Source: Dipteris shenzhenensis (lineage: Eukaryota; Polypodiophyta; Polypodiopsida; Gleicheniales). From it: a stretch of DNA of 64,000 bases. The notes under the pieces are model-generated. The model saw nothing but the letters and a program-made list of their open reading frames with translations, made no database searches and was not told where the DNA came from. How positions within the stretch are numbered: position 1 is the stretch's first letter; each line of letters opens with the position of its first letter. The stretch is taken from assembly GCA_047967505.1 (NCBI GenBank), contig CM106539.1; one strand, written 5' to 3'. The translations under genes were made by a program, and so were the position numbers. Below, one piece after another: positions 23,497 through 32,890 of the stretch.

Positions 23497-23657
23497 ATAG
23501 AAAACAGTCGCGCATGAGTACGAATGAATTTCTTGTATTGATCGTGAGAGAGAGACATATAAGATGCAGTTAATGGTGACGGTTAGAAAGGGTTGTGCCC
23601 CTTCGCATCAGAGGTGAGAGTGAGTGTGAGTAGACATATGATGTCTTACTTCCAATA
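23497..23657 (-). repeat. 5' LTR of the short element
   Basis: On the minus strand it starts TATTGGAAGTAAGACATC at 23,657 and ends TTTTCTAT at 23,497, followed by the primer binding site. Confidence 0.85.
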
Positions 23658-23689
23658 CTTCTGGACAAAGTAACGGGGTGGTGGGAGAT

Positions 23690-24120
23690 TGAGGTTGGTA
23701 CAGCTGGCCATAGATACGCTGGCGCGAATGGAATTTGGGATCAGCTACGAGGAAGCAAAGATGATATTCGCAAAGTCGAGTGAGCTCAAGAAGCTGTCCA
23801 CGGGCCAGTTCCGCCAGCAAACACGCACGCATGTCCATGTGTAAGATACATGAAAGGTCAATGAATATGCAACAATTGTGAGACTAAGATATACATTGTC
23901 AAGGATGAAGACAATGAAGGTATCAAATTGGCATCATCGCGGTTAAGAGTGGGTGGAATATATGAAACACTTAATGCAACAGTTTCAATGTGATTGAGGT
24001 GCACATACTTGTCATTGAGTACACACATATATGCACATTGACATCTCAATGGATTAACATGCATGGTATCTTTAGGTTTAATCATCCTATTGTATCTTGC
24101 TAATTTTTTTCCCAATTACC
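23690..24120. repeat. Duplicated segment, copy 1
   Basis: Aligns with 24,960-25,560 through GGAATTTGGGATCAGCTACGA/ATAATTTGGGAGTAGCTATGA, CATTGTCAAGGATGAAGACA and GATTAACATGCATGGTATC/GATCAACATGCATGGTATT. Copy 1 keeps a GC-rich frame; copy 2 has lost it, largely through C to T and G to A changes. Confidence 0.7.
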
Positions 24121-24571
24121 AAGATCTTCCACACACGATCAACAATGATGAACACATTCAACCTTGTTGCAGGGGTGTTCGGTCCTCCTATCTATGAGCG
24201 GGTGGTCATACCAACTCTAAAGAGATTGACTAGTTTCTCGACAAGACTCACACCGTTGTAGTACATGGGGGGACTCCATGTGCTAAGAAATTGAAAAGAA
24301 TTCAAAATTGAATTAATTAGTACAAAAAGAGGAGCATAGGGATTGGAAGACAAGGGGAGGTGTAAAGAAGAGAGTGATTAATAAGATGAGGGGAGGGGGG
24401 CTCTCCTCCTTATTTGTGAGGTCACGATTTTAAAACCATTTTGGTTTACTTTATGTCTTTTTACAACATCTTCATGTACCTAGTACTAAGAACTCTTGAA
24501 ACTGTAACAGGTGTCTTCAATTACGTTCCCCCTTTGCATTAAACTTTATAGCTGACCCTTTTTAATTGGGG

Positions 24572-24823
24572 TCTCAATGGGAGTTACTATATGTAAACCC
24601 TATATATCATGTGCACTCAAGGCCTAACTTTTAAATCCATTATCTGTGAATATTGTATGATTAAAAGACACCATTTTTTTATAAAAAGCTATAAATTTCT
24701 CAATGGGAGTTACTATATGTAAACCCTATATATCATGTGCACTCAAGGCCTAATTTTTAAATCCATTATCTGTGAATATTGTATGATTAAAAGACACCGT
24801 TTTTCCATAAAAAGTTATAAATT
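24572..24823. repeat. 126-bp perfect-period tandem duplication
   Basis: TCTCAATGGGAGTTACTATA starts at 24,572 and again at 24,698. The two units are nearly identical. The unit begins like the CTCGGGGG MITE family (TACTATATGTAAACCCTATA, CATGTGCACTCAAGG), so a MITE fragment seems to have been duplicated. Confidence 0.85.
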
Positions 24824-24959
24824 TCTTATAAATGTTTCTATAATTTGTTGAGATTAAGTGCATTTAGGAGATGCTCAAATTTTTTTATAATAAGTGGATG
24901 GGAAGTGTAGATGCTCAATTTATTGAGAAAGTAGGTGAGAGCCATTAGGAGAGTGAAAG

Positions 24960-25560
24960 CCATTTGGCTCATGCTAGATATGCTCACACAAACATAATTT
25001 GGGAGTAGCTATGAAGAAGCAAACATGATATTTATGAAGTTGAATGGCTCAAGAAGCTATCCATGGGCGAGTTCATTTATAGCAAGCATGTGGGCACCCA
25101 TATGCATATGTAAGAATGAAGAGAAAAAGAGGAAAACAATACTTTATTATTTTGAAGTTTTGGAAGTGTAATGTGTCCATGTGTAACGGAACTTTGATCC
25201 TAAGATACATGAATGGTCAATGAACATATAACAATTTTGAACCTAAGATACATTGTCAAGGATGAAGACAATGAAGGCATAGTCCATTACATATGGGTTC
25301 CACCTCCAAGTAACCATCCACCTATTAGCACTGGGGTAGACCCTAACATTGCCACGTCTCAAGTAACAAATGTACTAAGTGTTATCAAGTCTAAGAGTGT
25401 GGGGAACTTTAAACATGAGTGCAACATATTTAGTGCAATGGAGGTGCATATGCGTTTCATTAAAATGCATGTTTGCACACACGTTTATACACATTGACAT
25501 TTCAACAGATCAACATGCATGGTATTTTTGGATTTAATTATCTTGCTAATTGGCTTCCCC
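24960..25560. repeat. Duplicated segment, copy 2 (decayed)
   Basis: See 23,690-24,120. The block with AAGATACATTGTCAAGGATG at about 25,244-25,263 and the block with CATGCATGGTATTTTTGGAT at about 25,512-25,531 keep the same order as in copy 1. Confidence 0.7.
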
Positions 25561-26345
25561 AAATGAAGATAAAGTATCATTTTAAAATCACTCTTGTAAG
25601 TATCATTTAATCCTAATCCTTTGTAATATTTAATTTTTAATTATAAAGTATCATTTTAAAATCACTCTTGTAAGTATAATTCTATAAAAATGTGGAAATT
25701 ATTTGATTTAGAACCCGTTATTATGATGCACATGTTATTTAATATATTTTTTAGTGTACACCCTAGGAGGAGGTCACCTGTCATCTGCTAATTCCCAATA
25801 GTGTCATGAATGGTGACCACTCTAAGTACCTTATGATGGGAAATCTTGTTTATGTGAACTCTAATGCTCTAATGGAGGCATGAGGCGTGGATATTTGTGC
25901 ACCTAATTTGCAATGTCTCTAGCCCTTTGAAATTCCCTTTGAATAGTTTTTATCTTATTGGTGTAATCTAGCCCAATTGATAGGCTTTCCCCTTTTTTGA
26001 ACTACAATATCATTGGTCCTTGTTAGCATGTTTCCTATCAATTTCTCAAGCTTGATATATCTGGACAAAACTTTAAAAAAAGGTTAATCTTTTTTTAGTC
26101 AACTTTACTGTAGAATATGCTTGATGGGTGAAGTAATTCACTTAAAATAATACCTTCGAGTGGCAAAGGACTATCTTCCATTGTCAATAGTTCAAATGCT
26201 TCATTGTAATCATAATTAAAGAGATTTTGTAGTTTGTTGTATGTGCTTATTAAATGTTTGATAAGATCTCAAAGTATAGTCCAAACATTGAAATTAATTA
26301 AGCTCAAATCACTACAAGAGGGATTCCATGTCCCCTTTGCAGTTC
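25561..26345. other. No gene seen
   Basis: AT-rich; a short direct repeat (AAAGTATCATTTTAAAATCA at about 25,570 and 25,645) is the only structure noted. Confidence 0.5.
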
Positions 26346-26349
26346 ATAG

Positions 26350-26560
26350 GGTCTCAGGGAGGTCACTTTATGAAAACCTATATAGCATGTGTGCTCAAGG
26401 GGGAGGATTTATAAAACTCCCTCCTTACATTTTTTTAGGTTTATATATACCCCTTGTGTACCCTTTTTAAAAATTAAAATGGCCCTTTTATATGAAACTT
26501 GTCACTCTTCCAATTAACTTGAACCCCTTATGTATGTACATTTCTAGTGATTTAAAAAGT
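26350..26560. mobile_element. Degenerate member of the CTCGGGGG MITE family
   Basis: CTCAGGGAGGTCACTTTATG resembles the terminal repeat; the interior (TATATACCCCTTGTGTA, AACCCCTTATGTATGT) matches the interior of the copy at 9,452-9,715. The right end and target duplication were not found. Confidence 0.5.
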
Positions 26561-26689
26561 ATATTTTTTTAAATAAAATATGCACTTTTCGATTTAAAAA
26601 TGCATCCTCACATCCTAAATGCAAAAAACACATTTTTTCCAGTGGTCAAAGGTGAGTTGTTGACCAAGAAAATACCGTGCAATTTGGCA

Positions 26690-27000
26690 GGTCACTGTGC
26701 AATATCTTCCTTCATATACCACATGGTGTAACATGGAGGTAACATGATGCCATACGGTACGTAGCACTTTGCACGGTGCAGTAGCGAACCACGCGGTGCA
26801 CCACGTGTCGCATCCAAGATCATTCAATTTTCTAGAGTTTCCAATTAGGGCCATTGAGATACCATATGATGGGTCGATGTACCATGCGGTATCTCTACGA
26901 TAGGTTATAAAAGGGCCCCACACCCGTATTCATTCCAAACAAACTTCGTACAATAATCGCTTTTGCAAAGTATAGAGTCTTAGTCTGACCATCTGTCGGT
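26690..27000 (+). promoter_or_regulatory. Promoter-like region with repeated dyads and TATA box
   Basis: From 26,700 to 26,895 variants of ACCANNYGGT recur about six times (ACCACATGGTG, CATACGGTACG, GCACGGTGC, CCACGCGGTGCACCACGTG, ACCATATGATGG, ACCATGCGGTAT). A TATA box (TTATAAAAGG, 26,905-26,914) follows, and about 85 bp further a strong donor (CGGTGAGT, exon end 26,998). This has the layout of a plant promoter with a short untranslated first exon. The next coding-like sequence is the relic at 27,480. It could also be an LTR remnant. Confidence 0.4.
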
Positions 27001-27077
27001 GAGTTTCCTTCCTTTGGTGTTAGTAAATTAGGCCAAGTGATGGTTCACCTTAGCTGAATATAGGTGTTAGAGAGGGA

Positions 27078-27125
<48 letters not shown>
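27078..27125. repeat. (GA)n microsatellite
   Basis: About 22 GA units in the presumed first intron behind the promoter-like region. Confidence 0.9.
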
Positions 27126-27128
<3 letters not shown>

Positions 27129-27479
27129 GCATGTTTGTGTGTTAGTCAGTGACCCGCTTCGTTCGATCAAAATCGCCCTGCCTCGATTGATGTGTGTAAT
27201 AGCATATTAAAGATCAAAGCTGGGCGATGGCTCACATCTGCCAGTCAGTTCCCCCGCTTTGATCTTCTTATATTTCATATTTAGAGCCGGGTTTTATCTA
27301 GATGATGGCCTGCTTTTGTTGTTCGGTTCATCCCGATAATAACCCTCCCCAACCAGATGTGTGATTGGCAAAGCTAATTTAGATCATCTTGGTTATGTGA
27401 TGATGTTATATGTTTCCTATTCTAGCCTCCACCACTTGAAAGGTTGACACTTGATAATGACTTTACAAAATTCCTAATA

Positions 27480-28530
27480 CGTTTAAATAAACACTTTGCA
27501 TTATAATAGTGGATTATGTAGTGAGATGATAGAATATTCCATTGTTTTAAAAAGCAAAAGTATTTACTATTTTATTATTCTATGGAACGGAATTTCTATG
27601 AATGTTATTTTGGAATATGCAACTATTTTTACCAACAACAAGAATCTTGATATATCTTATGTGATGCAGATATTCGAGGCTTTGGTGGATGGCAAGAAAT
27701 TGATGGTCTCTAATGTAGTCAAGATTACATCCAATCATGTTCTATCCAAATATAGGTAGCCGTGACAATGGAATTATGTTTCAAGTACCTATGCATTTTT
27801 TGAGGAGACATTCATCAAATACTTCACATAACACCTTTGATAGGAGTGCATCAATGTATAGGTGACACATGATGCAATGGATAGTGTGATTAGATATTTG
27901 CTCACAAAAAAAGATATCCTTGTTGGTCAATGCAATATTGACCCTAGTATTGTGAAACATATAGCCACTTTATCCATAGCTAAGAAAAAGGCATGGACAC
28001 ATAAGTGGATGAAGAATCAAGAAGATGTGGGTCCGAAGTAGTCACCTTGTTCATGAGATCCCAAATCCCACCACAAATGATTATGTATGTATATGAGAAG
28101 CTGGTGAATGAGCATCAAATGAGAATATCAAGGGATGTCAACCACGGCTTTCAATTCAATGTGAACATCACTTCATAATTTGGAAAGGTTGTAGCATACA
28201 AGGGTGTTTCAGATGAGGACTTTTTACTTTATGAAGCAAGTTGGAATAAGCCCCAAGTATTCTTTATCGATGAGGTTTCTTCAAATACTATATACCACCA
28301 TTAGTAGAGTTGGAATTTGCAATATTGTCATTTTTTTCAAGAAAGAAAACAAGGAAGAGATGCATAGCACTTTGGAGAAAGTTTATGCTTATGATTTCAA
28401 GATCTACAATGGTGCGTATGCAACCACAAGACAAGCAAGAGAGAATGCGGATTAAAGATCCAATGCCTCAAATCATTCTTGTTATGCATGCGGAGTCCAT
28501 ATCCTAACCACTCGCTACAACATACCATAA
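27480..28530 (+). pseudogene. Internally deleted copy of the 33.9-35.6 kb gene part
   Basis: Homologous to the large unknown gene. 27,610-27,760 (ATIFTNNKNLDISYVMQIFE, KKLMVSNVV) matches codons encoding AVFTNSQSLNISYALQIYEA in the large gene. 27,800-28,010 jumps from the FEETF part straight to RRDAMHSAIKYLL-like sequence, so about 750 bp of the parent are missing. 28,080-28,520 matches 35,150-35,607 (SFQFNV, FIDEVSS, YTTISRVGICNIVIFF, LEKVYAYDFKIYNGAYA). Stops and shifts are frequent. Useful as an outgroup: it keeps LEK where the 32.9-kb gene has a stop at 35,468. Confidence 0.8.
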
Positions 28531-28759
28531 GGGGGACTTCAACACCTATTTCATTAATTTTGTACTTTTTCTGTTGTTTTTGGACGAAGCCCAAAAATCC
28601 TTCCCAAATGAAAAGTTTACTTTGTGAAAATATCGTTCCCAAATCAAGATTTATGCGACTAGAGAGGGAGCTCCATCGCATAGAGAGGGAGCTCCATTAG
28701 AGAGAGAGAGAGAGCCCACTACATAGAGAAGAGGAGTAGAGGGAGAGAGGTCGAATTCT

Positions 28760-29170
28760 TACAAGAGCGACAAATAAGATTTGACTTAGGAAAATAATGA
28801 AAGGGACTTACGAGAAGAAAGTATCAAGAAGAATGTTGAACACAAATTTGAATTCTTACAACTAAGAGTAGAACTATCACAAGCTCTTCAACACAAATTT
28901 GAATTCTTATAACTAAAAGTAGAACTATCACGAGCAAGAGCAACAAATAAGATTTGACTTACTATCATGAGCAAGAGCGACAAATAAGATTTGACTTATG
29001 AGAAGAATGAAAGGGACTTACGAGAAGAAAGTATCAAGAAGAATGTTGAACACAAATTTGAATTCAAAAGGAACGTACGAGAAGAAAGTATCAAGAAGAA
29101 TGTTGAACACAAATTTGAATTCAAATTTATGATGAATTCAAATTTCCCTCTCTTTTATAAAAATTCAAAT
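28760..29170 (+). repeat. Repeat array encoding REESIKKNVEHKFEF-type peptides
   Basis: GAAAGTATCAAGAAGAATG followed by TTGAACACAAATTTGAATTC occurs at about 28,816, 29,028 and 29,085, with GTAGAACTATCAC(A/G)AGC units between. One frame (28,991-29,194) reads NERDLREESIKKNVEHKFEF and then a second REESIKKNVEHKFEFK. The pattern suggests a decayed charged helical (coiled-coil-like) repeat protein; units outside that frame carry stops. Confidence 0.6.
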
Positions 29171-29337
29171 TTATGCGTGGGAGGAGTGGGCTAGTTTTTC
29201 TTATATATACTCTTCTTTCCATTCATTCATTCTCATTCTCTCCTCATTTCATTGAAGCAATCAAGAGCGGAAGAGAAAGGATAAGCGGAGCCTTACTTTT
29301 TTCACTTTTTCCAGGTCCTTGCATTCTTTTTCATTCG

Positions 29338-29505
29338 TCTTGTAATTCTTTTTCTTTACTTATAATTCTTTTTCAATTAGTTTCTTATTAAAGTTTTTGA
29401 GTTCTATTTCTTAAAATTCATCTTGTAATTCTTTTTCTTTACTTACAATTCTTTTTCAATTAGTTTCTTGTTAAAGTTTTTGAGTTCTATTTGAATTAAT
29501 TTCTT
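29338..29505. repeat. 84-bp tandem duplication
   Basis: CTTGTAATTCTTTTTCTTTA begins at 29,339 and again at 29,423; a third, partial copy lies at 29,801-29,880 beyond the first GA block. Confidence 0.8.
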
Positions 29506-29524
29506 ATTGAAATTTGTGTTCTAA

Positions 29525-29640
29525 ATTTGAAAAGAGAGATACAGAGAAAGAGAGAGCTAGAGAGAGAGAGGAGAGAGAGAGTGTGTGTGAGAGAGATAGC
29601 ACTAGATTAAGAGAGAAAAGAAAGGAGGGAGAGAAAGTAG

Positions 29641-29697
<57 letters not shown>

Positions 29698-30064
29698 GGA
29701 AAGAGAGAGAGAGATTAAGAGAGAGAAGAGGGGCAGAGGGAGAGAGAGAAAACTCTTGACGGCCGTGGCAGCTAGAGGAGGGGGGTTTTTTAGAAGGCAT
29801 TACAATTCTTTTTAAATTAGTTTCTTATTTGAGTTTTTGAGTTCTATTTTAATTAGTTTCTTATTTATATTTGAGTTTGTAAATTTGAGAAATGAGAGAG
29901 AATAGGGAGGGAGAGAAAGAGAGAGGAGAGAGGGAAAGAGAGAAATTAAGAGAGAGAAGAGGGGCTCTTGGCGGCCGTGGCCGCCAAAGGGAGAGAGAGA
30001 ATAGAAATGAGAGAGAGAATGAGAAATGAGAGAGGAGTAGGGTGGGAGAGAAAGAGAGAGGAGA

Positions 30065-30106
<42 letters not shown>

Positions 30107-30744
30107 CAGAGAGAGAAGAGGGGCTCCTTAAATGAGAGAGAAGAGTAGGGAGGGAAAGAAAGAGAGAGAGGAGAGAGGGGGAGAGAGATTAAGAGAGAGA
30201 AGAGGGTATCCTGGCGGCCATGGCTGCTAGAGGGAGGGAGAGAGTAGGGAGAGAGAGGGAGAGAGAGAGAAAGGGAGAGAGGGAGAGAGAGGGAGAGAGA
30301 GAGAAGTTTAAGAGAACAAAACGTGGCGAGAGGAGAGAGGGAAAGAGAGAAATTAAGAGAGAGAAGAGGGTCTCTTCGTGGCCATGGCCGCCAAAGAGAG
30401 AGAGAGAATGAGAAATGAGAGAGAAGAGTAGGGAGGGAGAGAAAGAGAGAGAGGGAGAGAGACAAGAGATTAAGAGAGAGAAGAGGGGCTCCTTAAATGA
30501 GAGAGGAGTAGGGAGGGAAAGAAAGAGAGAGCTGAGAGAGGGAGAGAGAGAGAAGAGAGTCTCCTGGCAGCAATGAGAGAGAAGAGTAGGGAGGGAAAGA
30601 AAGAGAGAGCTGAGAGAGGGAGAGAGAGATTAAGAGAGAGAAGAGAGTCTCCTGGCAGCCGTGGCTACTAGAGGGAGGGAGAGGGAGAGAGAGAGAGAGA
30701 GAAGAGAGAGGAGGGAGACTTAGGGAGAGAGAAAGAGAGAGAGG

Positions 30745-30781
<37 letters not shown>

Positions 30782-31658
30782 AGAGAGGGAATGAAACTTC
30801 TGTGCTAGAGGGAGGGAGAAAGTAGGGAGGGAGAGGGAGAGAGAGAGAGAGAGAAGAGAGGAGGGAGACTTAGGGAGAGAGAAAGAGAGAGAGGGAGAAA
30901 GAGGGAGAGAGAGGGAGAGAGAGAGAAAGAGAGAGAGAGAGAGATGAGAGAGAAGAGAGGAGGGAGACTTAGGGAGAGAGAGAGGGAGAGAGAGATAAAG
31001 AGAGAGGGGGGGAGAATGAAACTTCTAGCGGCTGTGGCTTCCAAGAGAGGGAGGTAGAGAGAGAAAGAGAGAGACTTCTCACAGCCGTGGCCACCAAGGG
31101 AGGGAGGGAGGGAGAGAGAGTGAGAGAGAGAATGAGAAATGAGAGAGAAGAGGGGAGGGAGAGAAAGAGAGATTAAGAGTGAGAAGAGGGACAGAGGAGA
31201 GAGAGAAAGGGAGAGAGGGAGGGAGGGAGGGAGGGAGGGAGGAAGGCTGGGAGAGATTAAGAGAGAGAATTCAGAGAGAGAGAGAGAGACATAGAGAGGG
31301 AAAGAATGACAAATCCTAGCGGCCAAGAGGATAGAGGTAGGGAGGTAGAGAGGCTAAGAGAGAGAGAGGGAGGGAGAGGGAGAGAGAGAGAAGAGGAGAG
31401 AGAGATAGAGGAGAGAGGTGGATAGAGAGAGTGAAATACTTACAAATCCTAGGGAGAGAGAGAGAGAGAGAGATAAAGAGAGAGAATGATAAATCTTAGC
31501 CGCCATGGGAGGGAGAGAAAGAGAGACTTGAGATAAACTAAGAGAGACAATTAGTGGGATGAGGACAGAGAGGGAAACACATAAGAGTTGTTAGAGAGAG
31601 AGAGATTAAGAGAGAGAATGAGGTGTCTTGACTATGGCTTTAGAGAGAATTAGGAGTC

Positions 31659-31691
<33 letters not shown>

Positions 31692-31710
31692 CAGAGGAAA
31701 GAGAGAGTTT
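29525..31710. repeat. 2.2-kb GA satellite with GGCGGCC beads
   Basis: Mostly (GA)n and GGGAGAGAG words on the plus strand. At intervals of 55-350 bp a GC-rich near-palindrome of the type GGCGGCCGTGGCCGCC appears (about 29,760, 29,969, 30,214, 30,378, 30,654, 31,026, 31,084, 31,317, 31,500), often preceded by GAGATTAAGAGAGAGAAGAGG and CTC(T/C)TGG. So this is a higher-order repeat, not a simple microsatellite. Long Arg/Glu and Ser/Leu frames here are composition artefacts. Confidence 0.85.
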
Positions 31711-32289
31711 TATATATTTACATGTTTTATATTATACTTTTAAAAAATTATAAAAGAGTGCATTTATGGTTTGTTTTGAAGGTGAGATAATATTTTTATA
31801 TATATTCATCTTTTAAATTGAAAAATGTTAACTTTTCTTTAGATACTTGTTCTTCATTTCTCTCACATGCAAGTTTAGCCTCTACATCAAAACCCCTTCT
31901 TTTGCATATTTAAGCCTCTTAAACCCCAGCACATTAAAATGAATACAGAGAAAGAAATTATTTATTGCTTTTCATCGCTTCGACGGTTGGTTTAGCATAG
32001 TTTAGCATAGATTAGATTGCCTTAGAGGAGAGACAATTCTCCAAGTTGCCAATCGAAGCCATGCTCAAATTTTTCTAACTAGTTCCTAATCGTTGTTAGT
32101 CCCTTCGCTCACATGTGGTTTAACACTCATAACATGCTATTAAATAAGACCTTTTACCATTTACCAAGAATTTTATTAGTGTGCAGATTGCATGAGCAGA
32201 TATCAGTGGACAGATTACATGTCATGGGACATATTGTAGCTTGATGATTATTGGTTATTTTTATTACATTTGTATAAATATTTAAGCTC

Positions 32290-32830
32290 ATTTATTGTCA
32301 TAAAAAACCTTGTAAAGCCTTCTAGGCTATTTTTTACATTTATTGTCATATGAAGCGCCTTGTAATAAACCCGACCATCTTGACCATTCACTATTTAACG
32401 AGTATCAGTGGGCTGCATAAGTGGATATCATGTGGGCTGCATAAGTGGATATTAGTGGAACAGCTTTTAGTGGGTAGATTGCATCAGTTGGGTATCAGTG
32501 CACAGATATCAATGGATGGACAGATTACATGTCATCACGAAGATTGAAGCTTTATCACTAGAGGGCAAATCAATGGATGGACAGATTACATGTCTTCACG
32601 AAGATTGAAGCTTTATCACTAGAGGACATTTTATTTCATTGTAAAGCCTTATTGGCTAATTTTTTTACATTGGTACAAATATTTAAGCCTTGTAAAGCCT
32701 TCTAGGCTATTTCCCACATTTATTTCTATAAAATACTTTGTAAATCCCTCTCTGCTATTGGTCACATTTATTGCCATATGAAGCCTTGTAAAGCCTTTTG
32801 GGCTATTTCCCACATTTATTGTATCAAGCA
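32290..32830. repeat. Minisatellites upstream of the large gene
   Basis: Units with CCTTGTAAAGCCTTCTAGGC and TATTTCCCACATTTATTG recur at about 32,307, 32,640, 32,690 and 32,783. Between them lies a 61-bp duplication (AATGGATGGACAGATTACAT at 32,511 and 32,572). Further upstream CAGATTACATGTCATGG and GTGGGCTGCATAAGTGGATA recur. Confidence 0.75.
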
Positions 32831-32890
32831 TTGTATATTGTACTTTACTTGTATGTATCTAAATTCTTCATTATCTTTTCTTGTAGGATT

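Larger units (their letters stand above)
22040..23657 (-). mobile_element. Very short complete LTR retrotransposon (TRIM-like), 1,618 bp
   Basis: Two LTRs of 153 and 161 bp (22,040-22,192 and 23,497-23,657) enclose 1.3 kb. A perfect 5-bp target duplication CTTCT flanks it (22,035-22,039 and 23,658-23,662). On the minus strand the 5' LTR is followed, after one base, by the primer binding site TGGTATCAGAGCTTG (23,495-23,481), and ACGGGGGAG lies in front of the 3' LTR (22,201-22,193). These are copia-type features. LTR ends are TA..AT rather than TG..CA. The inside has no pol; one minus frame (about 23,390-22,765) is hydrophilic (DLPKDFIADTIDLHDARQGD, KEPINDPPLETEILIATMKA) with one stop. That frame may be a gag remnant or captured gene sequence. 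The element must depend on others to move. Confidence 0.85.

Noticed and set aside
22995-23558. 187-codon minus-strand frame as a gag gene
   Set aside because: It starts inside the LTR and runs over the primer binding site; another frame is the more protein-like one inside the element.
29504-31326. Arg/Glu and Ser/Leu repeat ORFs in the GA satellite
   Set aside because: Composition effect of (GA)n; no splice or codon signal.
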